From: an uncultured Eubacteriales bacterium
Lineage (GTDB): Bacteria > Bacillota > Clostridia > Christensenellales > CAG-138
Direction: 5' to 3'
DNA: 58,002 bases
Assembly: GCA_902761365.1 (NCBI GenBank)
Contig: CACWJZ010000019.1
Coordinates: forward strand, 1 to 58,002
In this document: in pieces, positions 26,571 to 35,550 of the stretch
Layout: every line of letters starts with the position of its first letter
How positions within the stretch are numbered: the first letter of the stretch is position 1
Translations under genes and position numbers: made by a program
Notes under the pieces: generated by a model
What the model saw: the letters and a program-made list of their open reading frames with translations, nothing else
Told to the model about the DNA's origin: nothing
The model's database searches: none

Positions 26571-27496
26571 TACTGCTGCACCTCCTTTCTGCGGGTGGCG
26601 GAGAGCTGGATGAGCCCGAGACCGGCCACCAGGATAAAGAACAGGACGGCCTTCGCCTGGGCGGTGCCGCGGGAGGCGGTGTTGCCCACATAGAAGGTGT
26701 TATAGATGTTGAGGGCGATCATCTCCGTCTGGCCCACAGGCACCCCGTTGATGAAGGGTTTTGGCAGGCCGTTGGTCAAAGCCAGGTTCTGATCGAAGAG
26801 CTTGAACCCGTTGGTGAGGGAGAGGAAGGTGCAGATGGTGATGGAGGGCATCACGTTGGGGATGGTGACCCGCCACAGGGTCTGCCAGCTGTTGGCGCCG
26901 TCGATCTTGGCCGCCTCCAGCATGTCGCTGGGCACGGCCTGCAGGCCCGCGATATAGATGATCATCATATACCCGATCTGCTGCCAGGCCACCACCACCA
27001 CCAGGCCCCAGAAGCCCCAGACCGGCTCGGTCACCAGGGTCTTGCCGTAGATGTGGAGGATGCCGTCGAAGATCATGGACCAGATGTAGCCCAATACGAT
27101 GCCGCCGATCAGGTTCGGCATGAAGAACACGGTCCTGAACAGGTTGCTGCCCTTGAGCTCCTTGGTGAGGAAGTAGGCCACGGTGAAGGCCAGCACGTTG
27201 ATGATGATGAGGCTCACCACGGCAAACAGGGCCGAATACCAGAAGGCGCGAACGAAGGTGGGATCGTTGAAGGCCTTGATATAGTTGCTGAAGAACGCCT
27301 TGTTGTTCATCACCCCGTTCAGCTTGGCGTTGGACGTGGTGGTAAAGGTGCAGAAGGACAGATAGATGCCCTGGATGAAGGGCCAGACGAAGCCGATGGC
27401 GAAGGCCGCCATCATGGGCAGAAGGAAGATCCACCACTTGCTGCGGATGGGGCCCTTTCTCAGATCATAATGCTTTCTTCGTTTCAAATGGAACAC
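26570..27496 (-). CDS. carbohydrate ABC transporter permease (MalF-like)
   Basis: 308 residues with six predicted membrane segments. The EAA loop is LEAAKIDGANSWQTLWRVTIPNVMPSI. The N-terminus is basic (MFHLKRRKHYDLRKG), then the first membrane span at about 25-45. It lies between the binding protein and the second permease in one operon, the common order for family 1 sugar importers. Confidence 0.9.
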   Translation of the reverse strand: MFHLKRRKHYDLRKGPIRSKWWIFLLPMMAAFAIGFVWPFIQGIYLSFCTFTTTSNAKLNGVMNNKAFFSNYIKAFNDPTFVRAFWYSALFAVVSLIIINVLAFTVAYFLTKELKGSNLFRTVFFMPNLIGGIVLGYIWSMIFDGILHIYGKTLVTEPVWGFWGLVVVVAWQQIGYMMIIYIAGLQAVPSDMLEAAKIDGANSWQTLWRVTIPNVMPSITICTFLSLTNGFKLFDQNLALTNGLPKPFINGVPVGQTEMIALNIYNTFYVGNTASRGTAQAKAVLFFILVAGLGLIQLSATRRKEVQQ

Positions 27497-27572
27497 CCCT
27501 TGCTTTGCGGAAAGAGAAAAAAACGAGGGACGGGCGAAGCCGCCCGCCCCTCAGTGTCACACGGAGTATGGG

Positions 27573-28841
27573 TTAGCCGTTCTGCTGGGTGTACTGATAG
27601 GCCCAGCCATCCACGATGGCGGCGCGGACCTGCTCCCAGTTGGCGTCGGTCTGATCGGCGTTGTAGGCGTTCAGAGCGGACACGAAGGCAGCGCGGTAGG
27701 CGTCCACGTTGGGCTGATAGTTGGTGGCCCAATCCATGACGTAGCAGCCCTTGTTGGCATACTCGTTGGCGTTGGCCAGGAAGCCGTTGGTGGAAGCGAC
27801 AGCCTGCTTATAGGGCATGACGCCGAAGGAATCCACCAGTATCCGGGAAGCCTCGGCATCGGTCACGCACCAATAGAGGAAGTCCATGGTGGCGTCGATG
27901 TCGGCCTGCTTCGCCTTGGCGTTGATGGCCCAGCAGTTCTCGGTGCCGCAGTTGAGACCGGCCATCTCCTCGCCTTCTACACCGCAGTAGTAGGGGATCA
28001 TGGCCACGTTCTTGTTGGGGGACACGGCGGGATACTCCCAGGAGCCGTTCACGAAGAACACGGCCTTGTTGTCGATGAACTCACCCTCAGCGCTATGACC
28101 GCCGGCGGCGAAGGAAGCGGGATCGAACTCGCTGTTGTTGATGGCGAGGTCATACAGGTTCTTGAAGTTGGGAACGAACTCGCCGGTGATGGTGGCGGGG
28201 CACTCGGTCCAGGTCTGGCCAGCCTTCTTCTCCTCATAGAAGTAGTCCAGGTTGATCATGTGGCCGGTGAAGCGCCAGCTGGAGGAACCATCCATATCGG
28301 AGGAGGTGAAGGCGTCAAAGCCCAGCTCAGCGGCACGGGCGTGGATGTCCTCCACCACAGCCTTCAGGGTCTCGAAGTTCTTGATCTCGTCCAGCTTGTG
28401 GCCGGCCTTCTCCAGCAGGTCCACGTTGACGATGATGCCGTAGCACTCGTAGCAGTAGCCGATGGAGCAGAGCTTGCCGTCCGCATCATAGATGTTGTAG
28501 GCGTCGGTGTTCAGCTCATTGGCGATCTTGGTGCCAGCCAGGTCCAGGCAGTACTCGGACCAGGTGTTCGCACCGGCCTGGTTGCCCACGATGAACAGGG
28601 TGGGCGGGGTGGACTTGTCCATCTCAGCGGTCAGGGTCTGGCTGTAGGTGCCGGAGGCGGCGGTGACCACGTTCACGGGGACGCCGGTCTTCTCGGTGTA
28701 CAGCTTCGCGACCTTCTGCAGGTCTTCGTCGGACTCAGGCTTGAAATTGAGCCAATAGACGGAGCCGGTCTCCGCGCTCGTCATGGGAACGAGGGCGAAC
28801 ACCAGGCACAGAATGAGAGCCAATGCCAGGAACTTCTTCAT
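27573..28841 (-). CDS. extracellular sugar-binding protein of the ABC importer
   Basis: 422 residues. The N-terminal signal peptide (residues 1-23) ends in SPMTSA-type small residues and has no lipobox cysteine, so in a Gram-positive setting the anchoring is unclear. VYWLNFKPE, WSEYCLDLAG and FFVNGSWEYP match cluster-1 solute-binding proteins. It delivers sugar to the two permeases downstream. The substrate is unknown, though the nearby GPH transporter and GH31 enzyme suggest oligosaccharide use. AGAGGAGAAAG precedes the start. Confidence 0.86.
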   Translation of the reverse strand: MKKFLALALILCLVFALVPMTSAETGSVYWLNFKPESDEDLQKVAKLYTEKTGVPVNVVTAASGTYSQTLTAEMDKSTPPTLFIVGNQAGANTWSEYCLDLAGTKIANELNTDAYNIYDADGKLCSIGYCYECYGIIVNVDLLEKAGHKLDEIKNFETLKAVVEDIHARAAELGFDAFTSSDMDGSSSWRFTGHMINLDYFYEEKKAGQTWTECPATITGEFVPNFKNLYDLAINNSEFDPASFAAGGHSAEGEFIDNKAVFFVNGSWEYPAVSPNKNVAMIPYYCGVEGEEMAGLNCGTENCWAINAKAKQADIDATMDFLYWCVTDAEASRILVDSFGVMPYKQAVASTNGFLANANEYANKGCYVMDWATNYQPNVDAYRAAFVSALNAYNADQTDANWEQVRAAIVDGWAYQYTQQNG

Positions 28842-28881
28842 GATTGTTTGCTTTCTCCTCTTCTATTTTTTCAGGAAGCTA

Positions 28882-28929
28882 TACCACTTCCTATATCATA
28901 TACTTACCACTTCCCCCCGCTCCTGTCAA
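28882..28929 (-). promoter_or_regulatory. control region of the sugar ABC operon with a direct repeat
   Basis: On the minus strand a TTGACA (28924-28929) is followed by two exact copies of GGAAGTGGTA at 28905-28914 and 28882-28891, 23 bases apart. The first copy lies in the spacer between -35 and the A/T-rich -10 area. The arrangement suggests an activator or repressor site; the regulator is not identified. Confidence 0.5.
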
Positions 28930-28954
28930 GGGCGTTTTGGGGGAAAGATGGGAC

Positions 28955-30439
28955 CTATCCGATGCGGATGAGCTCCTGCTCGTAGGAGGCCTTCAGGGCC
29001 TGCTCCTTCTCCTGCTGGAGGGCCGCCACCCGCTGCCGGGAGAGGGGGTACCAGAGGAAGAGGATCAGGGCCATGAGGCCGAAGAGGACTGCGGGGATGA
29101 TGGTGGCGAGGTCGTACATGATCTTCAGGTTTTCCAGGGTCTGGACCGCGCCCTTTTCGTACCGGTAGTGCATGCCCAGCAACGCCCCGTTCACGCACAC
29201 GGCGGACAGGACCTGGCCCAGCTTTCGGAAGAAGTTGAACACGGAGTAGGCCGTGCCCGTGTCCCGGCTGCCCGTCTTCACCTCAAGATCGTCCAAGGCG
29301 TCCGTGACCATGGCCCAAAGCTGCATGACCAGGGTGGTGAGGCCGCAGCCCGAGACGAAGCAGAGGACGAGGAACACCCACATGAGCTTCTCCGGCGCCA
29401 TGCCGCGGAGGAGGAAGAGCACCAGGTTCGCCCCGGCGGCGGCTGCGCAGCCCACGGCTGTGACCTCCTTCTTGCCGATCTTCCGGGCCATCCTGGGCAG
29501 GATAAACATCATCACCAGCATGGGCGAATAGGTGCAGGCCTGGGTGGCCAGGTTCATCCAGTTGGCATGGAAGTAGTCGTCGAAAAGGTAGGTGTAGAAG
29601 CTCTGGGTGAACATCTGGCCCGAAAGGAGCAGCATGGACGCCAGGCTGATGGCCACGAAAGCCCGGTTCTGGAACAGCAGCTTCATGGCCTTCCGCGCGC
29701 CGCCCTTCACCTTGGGCTGGGGCTTGGCCTGCACCCGCTCCTTGTTCAGCAGAAACGCGATGAGCAGCAGGGCCAGGGAGGCCAGGGCCATGAGGAAGAC
29801 GCCCCGGAGCACGGGCGCGTACTGCATGTCGGTGATGGCCTTGCCGTTCTCGCCGATCACCGGGTCCCCGTTGGCGTCCAGGCGCTTCGAATAGGCGAAG
29901 CTGGCGATGAGCAGCACGGGGATGGACCCGAGGGCCGCGCCGATGGACCGGAAGACGGAGAGCTTGTTCCGTTCCCCGTCGTCGGTGGTGACCACGGAGG
30001 CCAACGACCCGTAGGGGATATGCAGCACCGTGTAGATCATGCCGAAGAGGATGTAGGTGCAGGTGGCGTAAATGGCGGTGCCCACTTCGTGGCCCTCCTC
30101 GCCCATGCCCGGCCATTTCAGGAACATGAGCACCCCCGAGAGGGCCAGGGGCGCCGCGGCGTACAGGAGCCAGGGGCGGTAGCGGCCGAAGCGGCCGGGC
30201 TTCGCCGTGTCCGCGATGCGGCCCATGATGGGGTCGTTGATGGCGTCCCACACCCGGGCGCCGATGAACATGAGCATGATGAACAGGGGCCCCAAATGCA
30301 GGATGTCCGTGTAGTACTTCTGCAGCAGGGTGGTGACCAGGCTGAAGATGAGGCAGCCCGCCGCGTCCACCAGGCCGTAGCCCACGTAGTCCTTGGTTTT
30401 GAGCCCGCTGGTCCGGGCGATGTAGTCCTTCCGTTCCAT
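28955..30439 (-). CDS. GPH-family (MFS) glycoside/cation symporter
   Basis: 494 residues with about 12 membrane segments. YGLVDAAGCLIFSLVTTLLQKYYTD and the NDPIMGRIADTAKPGRFGRYRPWLL loop are the galactoside-pentose-hexuronide family signatures. It imports a glycoside with H+ or Na+. The start at MERKDYIARTSGLK is chosen from AAGAAGGGG; the longer frame adds 25 non-homologous residues upstream. It lies upstream of the ABC operon on the same strand, 113 bases apart. Confidence 0.87.
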   Translation of the reverse strand: MERKDYIARTSGLKTKDYVGYGLVDAAGCLIFSLVTTLLQKYYTDILHLGPLFIMLMFIGARVWDAINDPIMGRIADTAKPGRFGRYRPWLLYAAAPLALSGVLMFLKWPGMGEEGHEVGTAIYATCTYILFGMIYTVLHIPYGSLASVVTTDDGERNKLSVFRSIGAALGSIPVLLIASFAYSKRLDANGDPVIGENGKAITDMQYAPVLRGVFLMALASLALLLIAFLLNKERVQAKPQPKVKGGARKAMKLLFQNRAFVAISLASMLLLSGQMFTQSFYTYLFDDYFHANWMNLATQACTYSPMLVMMFILPRMARKIGKKEVTAVGCAAAAGANLVLFLLRGMAPEKLMWVFLVLCFVSGCGLTTLVMQLWAMVTDALDDLEVKTGSRDTGTAYSVFNFFRKLGQVLSAVCVNGALLGMHYRYEKGAVQTLENLKIMYDLATIIPAVLFGLMALILFLWYPLSRQRVAALQQEKEQALKASYEQELIRIG

Positions 30440-30475
30440 TTTTCCCCTTCTTCCCTTGTTTTTTCGCTGCAGTAC

Positions 30476-30504
30476 AGTATACCACCCGCGCCTCAAAAGC
30501 GCAA
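30476..30504 (-). promoter_or_regulatory. promoter of the GPH transporter gene
   Basis: On the minus strand: TTGCGC (30499-30504), 17 bases, TATACT (30476-30481), about 35 bases before the start codon. Confidence 0.65.
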
Positions 30505-30519
30505 CCAGGCGCAAAAATC

Positions 30520-30638
30520 GGGCGGATCGTGATCCGCCCCTCCGGCATGGTATGCAACCGTTGCGATCGTTCCACAGGGGCGATTCATGAATCGCCCGCT
30601 CAAGTATCGTTCACACGCGGGATGGGCAAGCCCATCCC
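30520..30638. repeat. cluster of three 9-2-9 palindromes (family B)
   Basis: Three perfect palindromes: GGGCGGATC-gt-GATCCGCCC (30520-30539), GGGCGATTC-at-GAATCGCCC (30578-30597) and GGGATGGGC-aa-GCCCATCCC (30619-30638). All have the architecture of the palindrome at 537-556. The last one abuts the stop codon of the minus-strand XRE gene, whose TAG lies in the CTAC flank shared with 537-556. Confidence 0.8.
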
Positions 30639-31511
30639 CTACGCCCGGCAGATATACAGCTCGCTCTTCATGCCGTTGAGCTCGATGAGGGTCTCGGCGT
30701 CGGGGGTGGAGAAGTCCTCCGTCCGCTGGCCCGCCTGCTCGAAGAAGAGGGCGTTGCCGACGCCCCGCTTGCGGGCGGTGAAGATTAGGTCGCCGGGCAC
30801 CGTCACCCGGGACACGGCGGCCACCTGGTTGAGGGCCAGGCTCCCCGTGAGGGCGATGATCTCCGCCTTCACGTCCTGGTTGGTGTCCACCTCCATCTCC
30901 CCGGTGAAGCCGTCCACCGTCAGGGCCTGGACCTTGCCGTCGAACTCCAGCTCCTCGCAGCTGAGGGTGCCGATCGTCAGCTCGGTCACGTTGGCCGCCA
31001 GCTCCACGTGGTTGATGTACCTGTCGGGCAGATCCAGCTCCACGGTGAGCCCCTCCCGGGCCGCCGCCTCTGTGAAGCCGTTCAGCCGCACCAGGTCCAC
31101 GTCCAGGCGCCCCCGGTTGTCGTCGATCTTCACCTTGCAGTCCGCCTCTAAGGTGGAGAGGGTGTCCGAGAGGAGCCGCACCCGCAGCTTCTCCCCCTCG
31201 TAGCCCCGGACGGTGAGCCGCCGAGCGCCGCCCAGCTTCACGTCGTACCGCTTGGGGTCCATGACATCGTACTCCGTCACGCTTTCATATAAATAGCCCG
31301 CCGCAGACCGCCGGGCCTCCCGGCCCAGCAGCTCGTCCACGCTGACTCCGAAGAGGTCGCTGAGAGCCATCAGGTTGTCCATATCCGGGGCGCCCTTGTC
31401 CGTCTCCCACTTGGTGATGGCCTGGCGGCTCACGCCCACCTTCTCACTGAGCTTCTCCTGGGACATGCCCGCCCGGATCCTCATTTCCTTCAGCTTCTGT
31501 GCAAACGTCAT
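30639..31511 (-). CDS. XRE-family regulator with C-terminal DUF4097-like beta domain
   Basis: 290 residues. An N-terminal HTH_3 domain (FAQKLKEMRIRAGMSQEKLSEKVGVSRQAITKWE, residues 3-60) is joined to a beta-rich repeat region from about 85 to the end, resembling DUF4097/adhesin-like sheets. Such proteins may sense envelope stress or a small ligand, but this is not established. The start follows AAGGAGGAC at MTFAQKLKEM. A TATACT box with TTGTTT 17 bases away lies upstream. It is divergent from the AMP ligase gene. Confidence 0.82.
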   Translation of the reverse strand: MTFAQKLKEMRIRAGMSQEKLSEKVGVSRQAITKWETDKGAPDMDNLMALSDLFGVSVDELLGREARRSAAGYLYESVTEYDVMDPKRYDVKLGGARRLTVRGYEGEKLRVRLLSDTLSTLEADCKVKIDDNRGRLDVDLVRLNGFTEAAAREGLTVELDLPDRYINHVELAANVTELTIGTLSCEELEFDGKVQALTVDGFTGEMEVDTNQDVKAEIIALTGSLALNQVAAVSRVTVPGDLIFTARKRGVGNALFFEQAGQRTEDFSTPDAETLIELNGMKSELYICRA

Positions 31512-31643
31512 TTTCTTGTCCTCCTTGCTTTTGTTGCCCCCAGTATACGCAACGGAAGCTGTCAAAACAAGCGACAAAAGATGTCTTTTGGCATATTTCC
31601 CGCTACTTTCCGTTGCATCGGGCCCTTTTTCCAGAGAAATCTG

Positions 31644-31672
31644 TTGTGATTCACCCTCAGCTATGGTATACT
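31644..31672 (+). promoter_or_regulatory. promoter of the AMP-ligase gene
   Basis: TTGTGA (31644-31649), 17 bases, TATACT (31667-31672), 31 bases before the start. Confidence 0.65.
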
Positions 31673-31702
31673 GACCACATCAAATTTTTGAAGGACTTTG
31701 TG

Positions 31703-33388
31703 ATGGGACCCAACGACCGACCCTGCCAGCATCTCGACTATCCCGACGCCACCATGTACGAGCTGGTGGCGCAGGTGGCGCAGAAATACCCCGACGAGCC
31801 TGCCTACGAGTTTTATAATAAAAAGACCTCCTACGCCCGGTTCATCCGCCGCATCGAGCGGACGGCCCGGGCCCTGTGGGCCTTTGGCGTGCGCCCCGGG
31901 GACGCGGTGACCATCTGCCTCCCCAACATCCCCCAGGCCCTGGACTGCTTCTACGCCGTGAACCGCATGGGTGCCGTATGTAACATGGTCCACCCCCTGT
32001 CGGCCCAAAGCGAGATCACCTATTATTTGAACGTGGCAGAGAGCAAGGTCATCGTCACCGTGGACCTGTTCTATGAGAAGGTGGCCGCCGCCCTGCAGGC
32101 TGTGGACCACCCCGTGACCATCCTGACCTGCCGCATGCAGGACGAGCTCCCCCTGCACCTCTCCCTCCTCTACACGCTAAAGAAGGGCAAGGAGGTGTTG
32201 AAGTACCCCCAGCCGCCCCACCTGCTGTGGTCCGACTTCTTGAAGAAGGGCGACGGGGACGTGGCGCTGCCCGCGCCTGCCTTTGAAAAGGACCGCACCG
32301 CCGTCATCCTCTACAGCGGCGGCACCACCGGCGAGCCCAAGGGCATCTGCCTCACGGACCTCAACTTCAACGCCTGCGCCATGCAGGCCATGGAGTCCAT
32401 ACAGGAGACCTTCCGCACGGGCCTCAAGATGCTGAGCTGCATGCCCCTGTTCCACAGGTTCGGCCTGGGCATCAACATCCACACGGTCCTCATCCACGGG
32501 GCCTGCTGCATCCTCATGCCCACCTTCACCCCCAAGACCTACGCCCAGATGCTCAAGCGCAAGAAGCCCAACTTCATCGCGGGCGTGCCCACCATCTTCG
32601 AGGCGCTGCTGCACATCCCGGAGCTGGACGATCTCGACATGGGGTTCCTCCTGGGCATGTTCTGCGGGGGCGACTCTTTGTCCGTGGAGCTCAAGAAGAA
32701 GATCGACGCCTTTTTGCAGGCCCACCACGCCCACATCCAGGTCCGGGAGGGGTACGGGCTCACGGAGTGCGTCACGGCCAGCTGCCTCACCCCCAAGAAC
32801 GACTATCGGGTGGGGAGCATCGGCCTGCCCTTCCCCGACACGGTCTACGCCATCGTGAAGCCCGGCACGGCGGCATTCCTTCCGCCCATGACCGAGGGCG
32901 AGATCATCCTGAAGGGGCCCACCCTTATGACCGGGTATCTGAAGCACCCGGAGGAGACCGCCGAGACGCTGCGGGTGCTCCCGGACGGGGACACCTGGCT
33001 CTACACGGGGGACCTTGGGTACATGGACGAGGACGGGTACGTGTACTTCCGCCAGCGGCTCAAGCGCCTCATCATCACCAACGGCTACAACATCTACCCC
33101 GGTCAGCTGGAGAACATCATCGACAGCTGCCCCGAGGTGGCCTACAGCTGTGTCATCGGCGTAAAGGACCCCCGGCGCATGCAGAAGGTGAAGGCCTTCA
33201 TCGTGCCCCGGGAGGGGGAGACCCCTGGCGAAGCCCTGCGGGAGCGGATCATGGAGCAGCTGCGGCTCCACATCGCCAAGTACGCCCTGCCCCGGGAGAT
33301 CGAGTTTCGGTCCGAGCTCCCCAAGACCCTGGTGGGGAAGGTAGCTTACCGGCTGCTGGAGGAGGAAGAGGCGAGGAAGAGCGCATGA
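31703..33388 (+). CDS. AMP-dependent acyl-CoA synthetase/ligase
   Basis: 561 residues, class I adenylate-forming enzyme. The P-loop motif is YSGGTTGEPKG, followed by EGYGLTEC, YTGDLGYMDEDGY and the hinge plus catalytic region RLKRLIITNGYNIYPGQLEN; a C-terminal Lys is in LPKTLVGKVAYR. It activates a carboxylic acid, probably a fatty acid, to acyl-CoA. The start at 31703 follows AAGGA; the frame opens earlier at 31499 but runs antisense through the XRE promoter. The stop overlaps the next start (ATGA). Confidence 0.88.
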   Translation: MGPNDRPCQHLDYPDATMYELVAQVAQKYPDEPAYEFYNKKTSYARFIRRIERTARALWAFGVRPGDAVTICLPNIPQALDCFYAVNRMGAVCNMVHPLSAQSEITYYLNVAESKVIVTVDLFYEKVAAALQAVDHPVTILTCRMQDELPLHLSLLYTLKKGKEVLKYPQPPHLLWSDFLKKGDGDVALPAPAFEKDRTAVILYSGGTTGEPKGICLTDLNFNACAMQAMESIQETFRTGLKMLSCMPLFHRFGLGINIHTVLIHGACCILMPTFTPKTYAQMLKRKKPNFIAGVPTIFEALLHIPELDDLDMGFLLGMFCGGDSLSVELKKKIDAFLQAHHAHIQVREGYGLTECVTASCLTPKNDYRVGSIGLPFPDTVYAIVKPGTAAFLPPMTEGEIILKGPTLMTGYLKHPEETAETLRVLPDGDTWLYTGDLGYMDEDGYVYFRQRLKRLIITNGYNIYPGQLENIIDSCPEVAYSCVIGVKDPRRMQKVKAFIVPREGETPGEALRERIMEQLRLHIAKYALPREIEFRSELPKTLVGKVAYRLLEEEEARKSA

Positions 33389-34158
33389 AGCTGCAATGGT
33401 TCACCACCGCCGCCTTCACCCTGACCGAGGGGGACACGGCCATCGCCTTCGACCCTTTCCTGGGCCTGCCTTTGAAGGCGCGGTGGCCCGACCTTGACCG
33501 GGCGGCCTTTGGGGGCGCTTCCGCCGTGTTCGTGACCCACGGCCACTTCGACCACATCCTGGAGCTGCCCGCGCTGCTGGCGGGCTCGCCGGCGCCTATC
33601 TACGCCACGGCGACCCCCTGCAAAACCCTGCAGCGGCATGGCGTCAGCGCGGACCGGCTGCGGACGATCCGGCCCGGCGAGACCGTGACGGTGGGGCCGT
33701 TTTCCATAACCGCTTTTCCGGGGCGGCACTGTACCTTCGACAAGCCCCTGATCCGGCAGACGCTCCTAAGCCCCCGGCTCCGGGGGCACTTTCCCCGGGC
33801 TCTGCGGCTGCTGGGGTATTCGCTGGCGTACCCGGAGCGGGGCGAGACCCTGCTTTACGAGGTAAGGGCCGACGGCAAACGCATCCAGATCCTGGGGAGC
33901 CTGGGCCTCTGCCCGGCCGTGGCCTATCCCACGGGGGCGGACGCCCTGATCCTCCCCTACCAGGGCCGCAGCGATTTGGTGACCTACGGCTGGCCCCTGG
34001 TGGAGCGGTTGGCGCCCCGGGCCGTGTATCTCGACCACTATGACGACAGCTTCCCGCCGCTTACGGCGGCCATCGACACCACGCCTTTCTGCGACCTGCT
34101 GACGGCCCGCGGCATTCCCTGCCGGGCCCTCGTACCCCTTGAGACCATCGACCTGTAA
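33385..34158 (+). CDS. metallo-beta-lactamase fold hydrolase
   Basis: 257 residues. THGHFDHILE supplies the HxHxDH zinc-binding motif at about residues 53-58; FPGRHCTFDK and YLDHYDD give further likely ligands. It resembles UlaG/YcjZ-like MBL proteins; the substrate is unknown. It is translationally coupled to the ligase (ATGA overlap) and ends 12 bases before the E2-like gene, so the three probably share one transcript. Confidence 0.83.
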   Translation: MKLQWFTTAAFTLTEGDTAIAFDPFLGLPLKARWPDLDRAAFGGASAVFVTHGHFDHILELPALLAGSPAPIYATATPCKTLQRHGVSADRLRTIRPGETVTVGPFSITAFPGRHCTFDKPLIRQTLLSPRLRGHFPRALRLLGYSLAYPERGETLLYEVRADGKRIQILGSLGLCPAVAYPTGADALILPYQGRSDLVTYGWPLVERLAPRAVYLDHYDDSFPPLTAAIDTTPFCDLLTARGIPCRALVPLETIDL

Positions 34159-34170
34159 AGGAGAAAGCCA

Positions 34171-35061
34171 ATGAGCGACGAACCCAAAAGAAAGCGCAAG
34201 TGGGGGGACCGGCGGGACGGCCGCCGGGTGAAGGCCCCGGGCCTGCAGACCATCATGTGCTATCTGTGGCCCTACCGGACCGACTGCGAGGTGTACCTCT
34301 ACGACAACATCGACGCCACGGACCTGCTCCGGTATCTGGAAAAGCGCAACGCGGAGCACCCCGAGTACAAGACCACCCTCTTCCACGCCGCCGTCACCGG
34401 CATGGCGCGGATGATCAAAGAGCGGCCCCTCATGAACCGGTTCATCCAGGGCTACCGGCTCTACGAACGGGACGAGATCACCATCAGCTTCGTGGTGAAG
34501 CGCCGCTTTGCCGACGGGGCCGAGGAATCCCTGATGGTCCTCAAGCCCAGGGACGAGGACACCCTGGATTCCATCAGCCAGCGCATCGTGGGGAACGTGA
34601 AGGAGACTCGCAAGAGCGAGCACGCCACCGGCGGCGTGGACGAGCTGCTGGACAAGTTCGCCGCCCTGCCCCGGTTCGTGCTGATCCCCGTGGTGCGGAT
34701 CATCCGCTGGCTGGACTTCTGGGGCATCAACCCCAAGGGCCTCACCGAGGGGGACCCCAACTACACCACCATCCTCTGCAGCAACCTGGGCAGCATCCAA
34801 TGCCCCGCCGTCCACCACCACCTGAGCAACTACGGCACCAACAGCATCCTCATCACCATCGGCGCCCTCCACAAGCAGGAGGTGCTCATGCCCGACGGCA
34901 CCAAGCAGGTGCGGGATCTGGTGGACATCGGCGCCACCTTAGACGAGCGCATCGCCGACGGGTTCTACTTCGCCCGAAGCCTGAAGCTCATCAAGCATAT
35001 CTTCGCCCATCCGGAGATGTTGGAGAAGCCCATCGGCGAGGACAGCGGCTTCACCTACTGA
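34171..35061 (+). CDS. second stand-alone E2-like acyltransferase paralogue
   Basis: 296 residues, same family as the protein at 13335: a CAT/E2 catalytic fold without lipoyl domain. The N-terminus is very basic (RKRKWGDRRDGRR), a feature shared with the paralogue (GRRPDGRR). Its active-site motif is LDERIADGFYFARS, so the Asp-Gly is kept but the catalytic His is again Glu. It lies in an operon with an acyl-CoA ligase, which fits acyl-group chemistry, yet classical E2 catalysis is doubtful. AAAGGAGAAA precedes the start. Confidence 0.72.
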   Translation: MSDEPKRKRKWGDRRDGRRVKAPGLQTIMCYLWPYRTDCEVYLYDNIDATDLLRYLEKRNAEHPEYKTTLFHAAVTGMARMIKERPLMNRFIQGYRLYERDEITISFVVKRRFADGAEESLMVLKPRDEDTLDSISQRIVGNVKETRKSEHATGGVDELLDKFAALPRFVLIPVVRIIRWLDFWGINPKGLTEGDPNYTTILCSNLGSIQCPAVHHHLSNYGTNSILITIGALHKQEVLMPDGTKQVRDLVDIGATLDERIADGFYFARSLKLIKHIFAHPEMLEKPIGEDSGFTY

Positions 35062-35067
35062 GCGCCT

Positions 35068-35391
35068 ATGGAACGGTATCTGTTCCCCCTCATCGTGACC
35101 CCCCTGGCCGCCTTCTTCACGGGCCTCGGCATCTACGCCATGAGGCGGAAAAAGCCCATGTGGTTCTATTCCGGTTCCGAGGTGAAGCCCCGGCAGATCC
35201 GGGACATCCCCGCCTACAACCGCGCCAACGGCTGGATGTGGATCGTCTATTCCCTGGGCTTCTGGGCGTCGGCCATCCTGAGCCTCGTCCACGTCCCCGC
35301 CGCGGGCCTCGCCATGGCCATCTGGTGCCTGGGCGGCATCCCCGTCCTGGTCCTCGCGTACAGCCGCATATATAAAAAGTATAAGGTTTGA
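35068..35391 (+). CDS. small two-pass membrane protein
   Basis: 107 residues, not assigned to a family. Hydrophobic spans lie at about 6-24 and 55-98 (two helices), with a basic segment RRKKPMWFYSG between. KPRQIRDIPAYNRANGWMW is a distinctive central stretch I have seen in small Clostridia membrane proteins. It starts six bases after the E2-like gene and is the last gene before repeat copy A6. Confidence 0.65.
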   Translation: MERYLFPLIVTPLAAFFTGLGIYAMRRKKPMWFYSGSEVKPRQIRDIPAYNRANGWMWIVYSLGFWASAILSLVHVPAAGLAMAIWCLGGIPVLVLAYSRIYKKYKV

Positions 35392-35396
35392 TTTTT

Positions 35397-35532
35397 GCCG
35401 CTTTTTCTTTTCAGTGAAAAGAAAAAGCGGCGCAAAAAGAAAAGCACAAGAAGAAAACAGGAAAGTACGGCGCAAGCCATACTTCCCAAATAAAGTTCTT
35501 TCGGCTGCCCCCTTTCTTTCAAGAAAGGGGGC
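35397..35532 (+). repeat. double-hairpin intergenic element, copy A6
   Basis: The hairpins are at 35397-35431 (GCCGC...GCGGC) and 35507-35532 (GCCCCC...GGGGGC on the CTTTC core). Between them AAGTACGGC-gcaa-GCCATACTT forms a third stem. Here the CTTAAGAAG motif after hairpin 1 is replaced by GCACAAGAAG. It lies between convergent genes. Confidence 0.8.
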
Positions 35533-35550
35533 GTGCTTGTAATCATTCCT

